DNA from: Theristus sp. LFF4_11
Lineage: Eukaryota > Nematoda > Chromadorea > Monhysterida > Xyalidae
Length of the DNA: 64,000 nucleotides
Direction: 5' to 3'
Assembly (NCBI GenBank): GCA_030248135.1
Contig: JASANC010001021.1
Span: 62,001-126,000 of the forward strand
Shown: positions 12,901 through 23,845 of the stretch, in pieces
Numbering within the stretch: position 1 is the first letter of the stretch
Layout: every line of letters begins with the position of its first letter
The notes under the pieces: model-generated
Told to the model about the DNA's origin: nothing
Database searches by the model: none
What the model saw: the letters and a program-made list of their open reading frames with translations, nothing else
Translations under genes and position numbers: made by a program

Positions 12901-14809
12901 GTACAAATGGCTGAGTTGAATTCTCCAACTGCCGGGATTAAAACAGTTTTTTTGCGAATTTTTCCCAGATTCCTGTATTGTATCTCACTGCAGTTGAGAA
13001 AGGTTTGGAATATCCCACTACTGTCATGTTTGTGTCACATTATTTTGAATAACACACACACATTAAAAGTTAAAACTGAAAATGACAAGAACAATACATA
13101 ACACATTTTGCAGATGACATAAGTGCGACGCGTTCAGCAATGGAAACACCGCCTACATTTAGTCGCCAGTTAGCGAGCCAGACAGTCAATGTGGGGCAAG
13201 CGGCAGAGCTCAGTTGCACTGTTACTGGACAACCGGATCCGTGGATTGAATGGGTGCACAATGGCGAAAAACTTGTCCCAGGTGTGCATGACAGCATTGT
13301 CTATTACTTTGCGACGGTGTGGTGGAACATGGTGAAAAAGTCGCCATGCGGTGATTTTCTACTCACAGCATGTGGGCAAGTTTACCACGTTTCACCCCAC
13401 TGTTGCGCTACCATGGTTTGTATACACCACACCGAGCAGGTACGCCGCCTTTAACAAATATTGCTGTTGTTGCTGTCATTTCTTTTCGAAACTGCCAGTT
13501 AAAATTAAATACAGGTTCTCGCCCTCACGCAACATTTTCTGGAGGAGTTGCGCGTCTCCGTTTTTCTGCTTGTGAGTTAGCTGATGCTGGTGAATACTGT
13601 TGTCAGGCAACCAATTCTGCTGGCACGCAAGCATCTAAGGCTACCCTAAGTGTTCGGTTTGTTTACTTGAAACATTTAAATTTTGCTTTAAAAATGATAC
13701 TATCAAATGCAGTGACAAATTCTGAGCTTCTTATCCCGTTTCAATTTGAGTGGCCACAATCCTTCATCACTATCTGAGCCAATCCCCAATGGAGTTCCAG
13801 CGTCTTCGAGCGGCGTTCCATTGATTCATAATGACATTGAATCAAAAATCGTGCCTTCTGGAAGCGCAATCACACTTGAATGCACCTTTCATAGTCAGTT
13901 TTTTGTGTTTTTTTTTTGTTGCTAAAGAGTTGAAATTTGAAAAGTTAACATTTTAATGCAGGCCAGCCTAGCGATGTAATTTGGCTTCGGCATGGTAAAG
14001 AGGTCAAGAGTGGCGGGGATACAAAACTTGAACAATCTGGCTCTACTTTTCGACTCACCTTGACGAAAACTGCGCCAGATGATAGCGGCACCTATACATG
14101 CGAAGCCCGCCATGCTTCGCATACTGCTGCTTCTACTGCTAGCTTACATGTTGTCGGTTAGTGAATGATAAATATGCCAATAATAATAGAATAGTTGTAT
14201 TATAAAGAGCAGAAAACAAATTGAATTAAACCGAATTGATGTAGCCGAAAAATCTGCTGCCTCCCCTACAAAACTGCCACAAGCGTGCACCGTTCCCCTT
14301 AACCAGCCGGCGAAAATGATGCTCGAACTTACTGATGCCAAGGATTTAACAGGTTGGTTTGAAAATTTCTTTTTTATAATTTGTTTTTTTGTTGTTATAT
14401 TATGAATTATTCTATTAGTTGTTAAAAGTTTTTTTAACGAACGAGAAAAGTCTACCGCGGAAATGTTCGCGCGGTAAAAGTCCGGTTACTCCAGTATTCT
14501 TAAAAGTATTTGCAGCGAGTCAGGAAGTAAGTTGGATTTTTATTTTCAGTTCAATGGTTTCGAGGCACTGAGAAAGTCGAAAAGAGCGATCGCGTCAAAT
14601 CAATGAAATCTGGAAATGCTTTTAAACTTGACATCAAGGTTAATAGATTCTAAAATTATTCGTGACTAAGCTTAAATTTAAAATGTTAAAACAATTTGTG
14701 CTGTTTTCAGACGGTTGAGCCAGCCGACGCTGGCGTATACACGGTAAAAGTAATAAAAGACAAAAAAGCGATTGCTAAATATTCAGCTTCGCTATCGATT
14801 TCTGGCTAA
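922..14809 (+). CDS. unc-22: Twitchin (UNC-22/titin-like giant kinase), 3' part
   Basis: Giant sarcomeric protein of the A-band that regulates contraction. The 5' end lies outside the window. Exons in order: 922-1113, 1288-1392, 1457-1654, 1804-1976, about 2045-2186, 2305-2465, 2524-2667, 2732-3011, 3238-3341, 3420-3686, 3755-4060, 4744-4806, 4870-5097, 5167-5393, 6127-6267, 6452-6567, 6632-6807, 6872-6993, 7073-7273, 7348-7500, 7606-7714, 7784-7900, 7969-8171, 8286-8398, 8467-8655, 8982-9116, 9285-9350, 9418-9511, 9815-10018, 10102-10243, 10312-10511, 10618-10770, 10838-10970, 11048-11268, 11369-11541, 11618-11811, 11893-12070, 12174-12404, 13114-13281, 13515-13656, 13751-13893, 13962-14156, 14245-14352, 14550-14638, 14711-14809. 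Fn3 domains show the PPKDDGG, GYIVEK and YEFRV signatures; Ig domains show D-x-G-x-Y. The kinase is followed by a regulatory tail and five Ig domains, as in UNC-22, ending KAIAKYSASLSISG. Two domains appear to lack an exon (4061-4743, 8172-8285). Some exon edges could shift by a few bases. Confidence 0.93.
4061..4743 (+). other. Twitchin interval where the middle of an Fn3 domain is missing
   Basis: The upstream exon stops at TWASPK, the first third of an Fn3 domain, in phase 0. The next recognisable exon starts at the Fn3 end (ENQYGVSDPLEG) in phase 1. The central strands, which carry the DGG, VEK and YEFRV signatures, cannot be found in any plus-strand frame between them. Direct splicing would shift the frame. 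The interval contains a homopolymer block at 4640-4730 (T, A and G runs), which is a typical place for an assembly error. Confidence 0.7.
8172..8285 (+). other. Twitchin interval where the first half of an Ig domain is missing
   Basis: The preceding exon ends HYMAKPPE in phase 0. The next begins FAMLTVKDSQPEDSGAYH, the second half of an Ig domain, in phase 1. In the other Ig domains of this gene a whole exon (for example 2305-2465) supplies the first half. Only 114 bp separate the two exons and nothing Ig-like lies there. Joining them directly breaks the frame. Confidence 0.65.
9418..10970 (+). other. Twitchin protein kinase domain and start of regulatory tail
   Basis: Ser/Thr kinase of the titin/twitchin/MLCK family. 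The glycine loop reads GSGAFGVV, the VAIK-type lysine lies in FAVKFI, the helix-C glutamate is in LRNEIHLM, the catalytic loop is HLDLKPEN and the magnesium-binding motif is DFG (IDFGLA). GTAEYAAPEVV matches the activation-segment end. All catalytic residues are present, so the enzyme should be active. The next exon (from 11048) continues the autoinhibitory tail, with SWPKPNPPLGRIANYSSLRK strongly resembling UNC-22. Spread over seven exons. Confidence 0.95.
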
Positions 14810-16219
14810 CAACAAGGTGTTAGGTTGGTGCCGAAAGTTTTCTTTTTTTAATTCTACTTTTGTACTTATATCCAACGCGTACAATCTTTTCAGGTTTGTC
14901 TGTCACTTCAAAGCAACAATAAGCTTTTTGTAGTAGCACCGGCTGTAGTCATGAGTACACTGACTAAACTGGATTTTTAAACAATTATTTCATATTTTAC
15001 TTTATGAGTACTGGATTGTTTTTTTTTGATAAATTGTCATGATAACATGCACATCAAACAGCAAAATAGTCTACATTGTATTGTACTTACGTAGTACTTA
15101 CCTGCAAAGTAATGCACGTTGTGCACGTAGTTTGAGTTTTTAATTTTTGAATAGCTAAAGTTGGGGTGAGTAATTATCTAATACAATGAATGAAAAATAA
15201 AATTGGTCAGACCAAAAATCAGTACGTGAGAAGAAGCCGCTTTATTGTCAAAACCAAGCAGCAGTTTTTAAACTGCATGTTCATGTCGCGACACAAAATT
15301 GTCTTATTCCCATGAATTAACAACACAAACTCAGCTTTAGTTCTCTGTTGTATTGCATAACACTATACTTTCCTGCCATATTTAAAGACAAACTGTAAAA
15401 CATTAAAGCTTTGCCAAGAATTACTTCCTAGGTACATTTTTAATATTTGTCTATTTAGTGCAACTTTTCACACCGACATAATATGTCCGCACCTCTGTTT
15501 GTCATTGTCTTTATTTATTGTTGTTTTAATAAAAATATAAAAATTATAAGAAGGAATGTGTGAAAACTGTGTCCATAAACTCAAATCCAAACATTAGATG
15601 CAGAATAAAAGCAAAATGGGATATAATAAACGTCAATTCTGCTGAGCTAAAGTGTTTCTGCCCGTATTTAATGAATGGTACAAATTCCATAAAAATTGTG
15701 CTGAGAATTCCACACTTGGCGACACTTGAACAACTTGTGCGTATTATACGTTCCACAAGTTTGTTTCGATACAACGATGACTGATTCAACAGGTTTTACT
15801 TGTCCTAATTATTCGCAGGAACCGTGTGAGGCTGCACTTAATTAGACGCTTGGCGACATAAGTCTCATAGAGCTTGAATCATGCTCAGGACCGATAATTA
15901 CGACAGCATTATCTTTCAACCAACGTCACCACGCATGGCTGAATTAAGCAAGAAGCATTGTCATCACAAAATGTTTGTTATGTTAAGCCGTCCTTGTATG
16001 TTAAACTTTGTTGTGCTAATAATCCACACAATGTTTTGCACTATATTCGCATATATTTCATCAGTAATTGCAACACGTTCCAAGTTTAAAAAGCATTTAC
16101 TGAACTACATGCGACTGTCAGTTTACCCACCGCCAAGTGTGGCCATATAACGTTTGACAGTATACGTCATTGCTGAGTTCTCCATTAAAAAAAATTCCGT
16201 TGTTTTTCGGCTCATGTGC
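14810..16219. other. Intergenic, downstream of twitchin
   Basis: AT-rich sequence holding the twitchin 3' UTR. AATAAA-like hexamers occur near 15196 and 15530. A 74-codon plus-strand frame at 15560-15784 and an overlapping 81-codon minus-strand frame show no recognisable motifs. I see no gene here. Confidence 0.6.
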
Positions 16220-16976
16220 TATTCCGGCCCGCTTAATTCCAGTTCGAAGAATTCCGCCCGAAGCATTCCTGCCCGAAGAATTCCGGCCCGATGAATTTTC
16301 GCCAGCACGAACAATATTAAACCACACGAAATGATTTTTGGCAAAAAAATTGTGAATAAAGAAATTCATGAAGTTAGTTTGAAGCTTTGTTGGTCGTGCA
16401 GAATTATACCTGAGGCTTGTATTTTTTGTTCCAGCAAATTGAACATAATGACTTGTGTTTCTGCACTAGTGCCTTCCCCTCGAAATTAGCTTGACGCCCC
16501 ACTCAGCGAAATGTGCTCGAAAAAGACATTTTTTGAGATACCGAAAAAAGACGCGTCTGAAAGAATAAAAATTCAAACCAGCTAGCAATATTACGCAAGT
16601 CAAATAAGGCAGAAATAAACCCAAGAAGGACAAAACACAGCACAAACAAAAATCAGTTAATAATTAATGGTTCGCAAATCCTGTTCCTGATTAAAAAATA
16701 GTCTTTTTATTTATTATTTGGAAAAAGGTTCCTCTTTCCGAAAAAATCAAACAAGACAAACATCCTTGAAAATACATTGTAACATGTGAACATGTTACCA
16801 AAAATCTTCGTGTGGTTTAATATTGTTCGTGCTGGCGAAAATTCTACGGGCCGGAATTCTCCGAGCCAGAATTCTTCGGGCCGGAATTCGTCGGGCCAGA
16901 ATTCTTTGGACTGGAATTCTTCGGGCCGGAATGAGCGGGCCGGAACTCTTCAGGCCGGAATTAGCGGGCCGGAATT
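16220..16976. mobile_element. Foldback element copy 1, ends built of 15-bp tandem repeats
   Basis: Both ends consist of tandem 15-mers related to CCGGAATTCTTCGGG, on opposite strands, followed inward by an inverted arm containing TTCGCCAGCACGAACAATAT and TAAACCACACGAA. The right arm has about nine repeat units and the left about five. The interior is AT-rich and non-coding. It is homologous along its length to the copy at 37273-37833, including the interior motif TGTAACATGTGAACAT. The flanks are GTGC on the left and GTAC on the right, an imperfect 4-bp duplication. Confidence 0.85.
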
Positions 16977-17105
16977 GTACTCCCTCCCGTTGTTTTTCAG
17001 TTTTTTCTTTGCCTGTAATCATTGCTTCAGTACTTTGCATCATGGGGGTATATTGAATCACACACAAGTCAAGCAAAACAGGCTCGTCCGGAAGCTTAGA
17101 GCAAT

Positions 17106-20100
17106 ATGGGCTGTACACCTTCACATTTTCTTGTTCGGATCGGAAGTGGAATTCGTGGAAGCGGTTCAAATACAGGAACAATTGCACCAGAAGAGCTGGA
17201 GTTGATTCAATTACAGGCAAGACACATTACGTTGCTTGATACACCGAAACATGTACATATTTTTATTTATATACAAATCGCTGATTGCTCGGATCCTCAC
17301 GCTCCCACCCCAGTTTCTGTTTGGAAACTGTTCGATTCAGCAAAAATCATGTTTTTTCGATTGTTGAGTAATTTCTTTTTATTTTTTATGCCGAAAATAA
17401 ATCTAAATCGATGAACTACAAAATTTGTCGTTGTTTGCATTGATCAAAATCATAGAAAACTAAAGTTTTTTTGGTTAATTGACAGCGACGACGTCGTCAA
17501 TGGTTTTTTCTTTCAAGAACGAACAGAGCGTACCGCTGGTCGCTGCTGCCTGCGTGTTCAAAACAAATTCAAAACAAACAAAAAATAGCAAAACTCGTTT
17601 CTGACTTGTTTCCGCTTTTAATATTTGGTTAATTCTCATTAGCTGCGCTACCATGTTTATTGTTGTGCAAAGATTGTTCACATTGTCGATAAATATATGT
17701 ACCATCACCTGCTGTGTTCTGTGCTTTGAACACGCAGCAGCGGCCAGCGGTGGCACGCTCTTTTCATGACTGAAAGCAAAAACCGTCGATGACGTCGTCG
17801 CCGTCAAACCAATCAATCAAAAGACTTTTTTAACAACACTGTTTGTGACCGATGAAAATTTATGGAATTTGGTAGTTTATCGATTTAGAACTTTTTTGAC
17901 ATGAAAAAAAACAAACAATTGAAAAAAACATGATTTTGCGAATTCTTCTTCCCACAGAGAATGCGGAGCGCAGACCAATTAGCGAGTTGTATGTATGATC
18001 TAAGACTGTAAACTATGTGCAAACGTACACACGTTGCTTCTTTTTTCAAACATCCTGCTTAAAGTACGTTTTTCTAAACTCAATTCACTATCTCAGTTGA
18101 ACAATGCAGGAACCACCACCAAAAGTGCGCTGCGAAATTGGCAATCAAGTGCAACGGGCGTCTGAAGAGCGATCGGTGATTTTCATTTTTGGTATGCATC
18201 TGATTCGATCATGGAACGTTATAAACTACTTTTCTAAGAGTACAGTTTTTACGAAGAGGGAAAACGTGTTTCAGAAAAATCAGTTTCACAGTGAATATAG
18301 CTCCGAAAATTGCCCAGCCCGAGAATAGCCCAGTATTGCGCTTTTATATCAGCAAAAGAAATTCCGTTTCTGTGTCCGTGTCTGTGTCCGTGTCCGAGTC
18401 CGTTTCCGTGTCCGTTTTCGTGTCCGTATTTTGTATGAAAGTGCAAAATACGTACTCGAATACGGAAACGAAATCGGACACGGTCACGTACCCGGACACA
18501 GAAACGATAATGTTTTAGCGTGCTCTTTTGCGTTATAACAGTATTACGGGATCGTCTCAAACTGGCCAGACTGACCAGACAATCGGGCTCGGCTTAATCT
18601 GGCTTGTTTCAATCTGACCAGACAGAATATTTTATATCTTAAATAGAAGACACACAAAGATATAAAATATTCTGTCTGGCCAGATTGAAACAAGCCAGAT
18701 TAAGCCGAGCCCGATTGAGCCGAGCCCGATTGAGCCGAGCCAGATTGAGCCGAGCCAGATTGAGCCGAGCCAGATTGAAACTGGCCCGATTGAGACCGGA
18801 GCCAGATTGAGTCTGGCCAATTTGAGACCGACCCCAGTATTACAGTATTACAGAAGCAGGCTTCATTTTACTGGGCAAACCTAAACCAAAAATGCAAGAA
18901 AAAACGTGAAATTTACGCGGAACGTCTTAAACGAGAGGGTCTGTCAAAGATTAGACGGTCAGATTAGATTTATATTAGATCAAAAATAATAGACGATACG
19001 ATTCACGCAGTAAAAATTGCATCAATACTACATCATGCACTGCAAAACCTGTAATGCAATGTGCAAACTGCACTGCAATTTGTGCTGTCTTTAAAAAATA
19101 CAGTCAGTAAGTTTCAGTAATTTTTAAAGATACAGTGCAGGTTGCAGTGCAGGACGCAGTGCATGTGCATCAGCTGATTCCCTATAATTTAGAGTTCGAC
19201 TGTAATATGCAAGTCTTCACGGTCTTTGCTTTTGTTTTTTCAGGGGGTCCGGGCAGCATGAAAGGACTGATTACGGAAGTTATGGAAACGGAGTTTGATT
19301 TCACCGTGATTACATCTTCAGAAGTAGTTCTCAACTATTTGCCGAATAAAGTTGCCAATACTGTCTCAACTGCTGGCGAAGTACAAGAATTGTTAAAGGT
19401 ATGTTTTCAGTTTAAAACAACGTTTTTTGTTAAGTCGTGGACTACTGGTCTTCTTTGTAATCACATCACAACTTTGGCATTAAAAAGCTCAAACACGGAA
19501 GCCTAAAAGTGATGAAAAAGCTAAAAAGTAATATCTGGTGTCAACAATAATTAACGTCCAGAATAATTTCGCGTCTGTAGCGCAGGTGTAGGACTTCTGT
19601 CTATCGTTCTGTAGGTGGAACGGTCGAACCCCGCTGTGTACAAAAGACACATACGGAGAAACTAAAGTGACTAACAACATCTAATGGTCTGCTCCCTCTA
19701 GAGCCGAAGGTAAATTGGGCTCGGGGCAGTATTGCCCGTTTTCACCGGAGTTTGGTACCTTATAGTTTCCGGACCCGGTGCGCGAATAATTAGTGAAAAA
19801 CGCGCGTTATTTTTTGGCTTTCCAGTGCAAATATGAAACACAAGTTAGAACTACAACACAACACAACCAACTGAAAGCGATTGTCACACACAGCAATTAA
19901 CGTGCGTTTAACTACGTATATTATGTCATGTTTTCTTCTCTTGCTTGCAGACTGACCCAAGTCTTCTGACCGTTGAATGGGTGTTGCATCTGATCAGTGC
20001 CAAAATCTCAACGAGCAACCGCAAGCGTTTTGTGATTGACATTGTGCCGAACTTGTCAGCGATTATGAAAACAGCCAGTTTTTCCAAGGATGATTTTACC

Positions 20101-23100
20101 ACAGAATTGTCAAATTTTGAGAGACGGGTACGTTTCTATTTTATCACATTACGTTTGACAATTTTCTCATTGGTTTGGGATGGTCATGCTTATCACCTGC
20201 GACTTGTGTTGATAAATTCCATGTATCACATTTCAAATATTACGTAATTTGCAACCTGCGTCATGAGTGCCGTTAACAGTGTTCATATTGTGCAGTCAGC
20301 CATTGAGCCAAACGTAGATCAATCAGCACCTTATGTTTCTCTGACGTCTTGTTTTGTTTCGTGCCAAAGAAGCTTGACAAAAGCACCGTAAAATTTGCGA
20401 ATAAGGCGCACTTTTTGCTGAGCAAATTAAAAATTTCCTGAAACAGCAATTTTCTGGGGGTTTGTCTTTCATCGCACTTTACGTTTCCAAAGGTTTCCGC
20501 AGAAAATTTTTTACTAAATAGGTCCTTCAACCTTAGAGACAGAAAAAATTTGATTCGGATTTGAAAAATTCAAAATTTTTTGGCTTCCCACCTTCCGCTA
20601 TTTGCAGGCCCTTTAAACGGGGTAGACTTTGAGACGTTACGGTAGTTTTACAGACGTTTGGATGAAATGATCATTACTGGAGCTCACAAATGGACACACG
20701 GAATTTAAAACGATGATAAATGCTCGTAGTTAAGTTTTGAACATCGGCAGAGGACCTTTTTCTGCACCAATACCATTTCATTTATTTTTTCAGCATCCAA
20801 TTTTGTTTGGCTTCAATTTGTTGGCATCGGGCGAAATGCTTGGTCTGAAAGCGGGCACTGGACTTTTGATGAAGCCAAAGTCAAAAAGCAGCACTGCAAC
20901 TACGAACAGCGATGCCGGAAGCAATGACACAACGAGTAACACTTCGACAAAAGAGGATGCAGGTGAGGAGATCTAGTTTTGCTGTGCAAGTGCGTTTTCT
21001 TGTCCCAATGTTTGGAATTCCAAAATTTCCATGGATGTTGTTCAGATTTGGTTTTTTAAACTTCCCATGGGTAGAGCTTATTTGTGAGCGAACCGCTTTC
21101 CCACTAGCAACCGGCTAGGGCCTAACAGACGCGCCGCGGTCTGCTCCACCTATAAATTTTATACAATTTGAAATTAGACCTAATTCCCATAAAGTTTCTA
21201 TGGTGGATCAATACAATAAAGTTCTGTGGAATTAAGATTTGCTTGAAATTTTAAAAATGGCGTTCGAACTTGGTTCCAATTTTGTGCGTTCCAATGGTCT
21301 TCGGCTGGTGAACGGCGCCAGAAGTGAAAATGAAAAGTTTAGATCATTACCGCCGTCTGATAAACGTACTAGTGACAAATTATCAATTTTTTTAGTTCTG
21401 CGACTCAATGCGTTTGCTGATGTGTCGAAAAGAAACTAGTGTCAATCTTTATGTAGCAACATGCAGTCGACTAATTAACTTGGTCCTATTTAGGGGATTC
21501 AAATCACTTTGCCAATTTTAAATTCCTGCGCCGTGCATAAACTGTTTACCTATCTATATGTTCACATTGAGTCTCGGGACCAAAATAAAAGATCATAGGT
21601 GGCCTTGTGTAATTTACACTGTGCGGACGGCATACTCGAACGCGAAACAGCGCGTTCGGCTATTCAGCTGTCCGATTTTTCACACATCATTTTTACACTG
21701 CGCCTCCTTTGCTTGAAGGGGTAATATTACATTATGAATGTGCTAATTATTGCAGAAGACGATGACGAAGCGGAAGGCGGTGATAAAAAAGATGAGAAGA
21801 AAAAGAGCATTTTTGCAGCAGGTAGCGACGAAGCGGATAGCAGCCGGCTTCAGGTAGTTTTTTGACTTGTAACAAACATAACCATAGGTTACAGAATTTC
21901 TTGCAGGAAACCACTGTTTTTACAAGTGCGGCTTTACATTTTTTGTTTCCTGATGTTTCATGAATTTTATTAAGTGTGTCAACTTCATCTGAATGAATGT
22001 AATGAATGTTGCATGTGCAGAGGCGCAACGATGCTTACCGTGCTTGTGCAACGCCATTCATTGAGTACTTTAACAATACGAATCGTTTAGCCACTTTGCA
22101 TGTTAGTGAACCATTGATTTGCAATTACGTTTTTTTCAAAAACGTCGTTTTTAGGTTTTGAATTTGTTTTTCGTTTCAAACATCAGATAACCACCAAGAA
22201 AAAAGGCTATATTTGCAAACGGGCACGCGAATTTCTTCGTGAACAAGGTCTGAATGGGGACGAGCGAATTCGTGTGGTGCTGTTTGTGCACGGTTAGATC
22301 GCATATTTTTCATTGAGACTGTTTAAGTGTTTACCATTGCGAAAAATAAAAAATCTAAACACCTAAAACAAAAAATAACATTAAAGCGGAAACTCAAATC
22401 GAGGGTCTCGATCCAATCTACTATAAAATGCTCAAGGTTCGTCTGAGTTCCATCGTTGGCCATGGAGATGACGAATCCACTGATTCTTCATTGGTACATG
22501 TATTTTGTGAAACTTTTTTCTTTTCCTCTTAATTAATTGAAAAGGTTATTGTTGTTCTCCAAATTTTTCAAAACTTACATTGAAGATTATTGCAGGAGCA
22601 CATGGTAAAAGCTGTGAGAAAATACATTGAACGCAGTTCGGCTTCTCCAAATCATTTGGTGATGTTGGACTGTTTGAATCCCTCCAGTGAACTGGTAAAA
22701 ATTGTCAAAAATAGTTTACACGTTTTTCACATATAAAACTGGCGTTTTCAACGCCGATCAAAACAATTGATTTTTTACAGTGTACCTGATTTATTAATTT
22801 TTTATGTTTTTTCTACACTTCAAGAAGTACCGTCGGCTAAACTTTCTGGAAGTCCGTGAATGCTACCTTGATCGATACATTCACGTAAAGTCAACCGCGG
22901 TCGATCCAAATCCGTACAGACGTCCGTTCAACAGTATTTCCACAACGGACGACGAAGTGTGCTTATTCCCTCAGGAGGTAGGTGGTTGGACAAAAACTAT
23001 TAATTGGTCTGTTCATATGTTTGAGGATTGGAGTTAATTATTGTTGTTATGACTCACAAAAAAGCAACCAATTTCAGATGAACATTGACCTGTGCAAGCA

Positions 23101-23845
23101 GATTGCATTCTGCTTCAGTCGTACGAAGCCCCTGAAGCGACGACGCAGCAAATCGACACGCGCATCTTCCGTTGAAACCGGCGGCAACGGCAGTGTTGTA
23201 GCACAAAGCAATCACAACGACAAGGACAAGGAGGATGCTGAAAAGCAACAGACCGCCGAACAGAACAAAGCAACTGTCATCACCGACACCACTGTAGATC
23301 CGCCTGCAAACAACCACAACCCAATGCCAGCTGCACCGAACAAAACTGCTCACAAAAATCGAACGGTGAAAAAGTCGCAATCGAAGGACTCTGAGAAATC
23401 GCATTCGAAAGATTCACACAAGTCCCACTCGAAAGACTCACAAAAACACCCGAAAAACATGTCGTCTGAAAAATCAAAGAGCGTCGAGAAGCCGAAGCAG
23501 CAGATCACTGTGACGAAGGTTGCCACGAGAGCAGCGAGCGAGCAGACGTCGCCGAAAACGGACAGCGAGCTGCCACGGCAGTCAGCAGAGAGCACGGCGT
23601 CGTCGACGATTCCAACGACTGACCGCGACAGTCAGCCGAGCTCACCGAATCCTCAGGTGGCACACCGCGCACGCTCCGTGTCCACGGTGGCAACGACGCC
23701 GTGCACAAACTCGACACTGCTGAACGGAGAGATCGCCACCGGCGCAGCGATACCGAACGTGCCTGCTGCGAATGGCCTGATCATCACGCCAGTTGCGTCG
23801 AGTCGCCCGGAAAGCTGCGTTACGAAATTGACCGCGTTGGACTAA
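17106..23845 (+). CDS. P-loop (NMP/adenylate kinase-like) protein with disordered Ser/Lys-rich tail
   Basis: Exons: 17106-17216, 17960-17992, 18110-18191, 19244-19398, 19951-20127, 20794-20962, 21756-21853, 22021-22101, 22187-22292, 22387-22493, 22596-22694, 22825-22977, 23078-23845; about 712 residues. Exon junction 3/4 creates VIFIFGGPGSMKG, an adenylate-kinase-type Walker A (GGPGSGKG) with Met replacing one glycine. After it come the conserved-looking blocks FDFTVITSSEVV, TVEWVLHLI and RFVIDIVPNL, the last resembling the NMP-kinase core strand. The N terminus MGCTPS suits N-myristoylation and palmitoylation. An acidic/lysine segment (EDDDEAEGGDKKDEKKK) and a C-terminal KDS-repeat tail are probably disordered. 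Activity is uncertain because the P-loop is altered and I cannot place the LID arginines. The first two exons are the least certain: the donor could be GC at 17217 or GT at 17252. I cannot give a gene name. Confidence 0.75.
18355..18515. repeat. Inverted hexanucleotide (TGTCCG)n repeat
   Basis: About ten degenerate copies of TGTCCG run from 18360 to 18430. The reverse complement follows at 18465-18505 as CGGACA-type units, separated by an inverted AATACGT/ACGTATT-like spacer. The stretch could fold into a long hairpin. It lies in the third intron of the P-loop gene, directly before the 8-bp-TSD element. Confidence 0.7.
18548..18835. mobile_element. hAT-type MITE with 8-bp target duplication
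   Basis: The element is bounded by AGTATTAC at 18540-18547 and again at 18836-18843. Its terminal inverted repeats are GGGATCGTCTCAAACTGGCC on the left and, reading inward from the right, GGGGTCGGTCTCAAATTGGC. The interior has an inverted region around an AT core, then five or six tandem copies of a 15-mer like GAGCCGAGCCAGATT. There is no coding capacity. The 8-bp duplication is the hAT superfamily signature. Confidence 0.85.
19571..19794 (+). mobile_element. tRNA-derived SINE, copy 1
   Basis: The head resembles a tRNA: an A-box-like TAGCGCAGGTGTAGG is followed about 45 bp on by a B-box-like GGTCGAACCCC. The body matches the copy at 43845-44068 over about 225 bp at high identity. It ends in CGCGAATAATTA. 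It sits in the intron of the P-loop gene between exons 19244-19398 and 19951-20127. The B-box has lost one T compared with the other copy. Confidence 0.85.

Noticed and set aside
23054..23595. Overlapping minus-strand frames opposite the last exon of the P-loop gene
   Set aside because: They are shadows of a low-complexity KDS/Ser-rich plus-strand exon whose start and frame are fixed by splicing.
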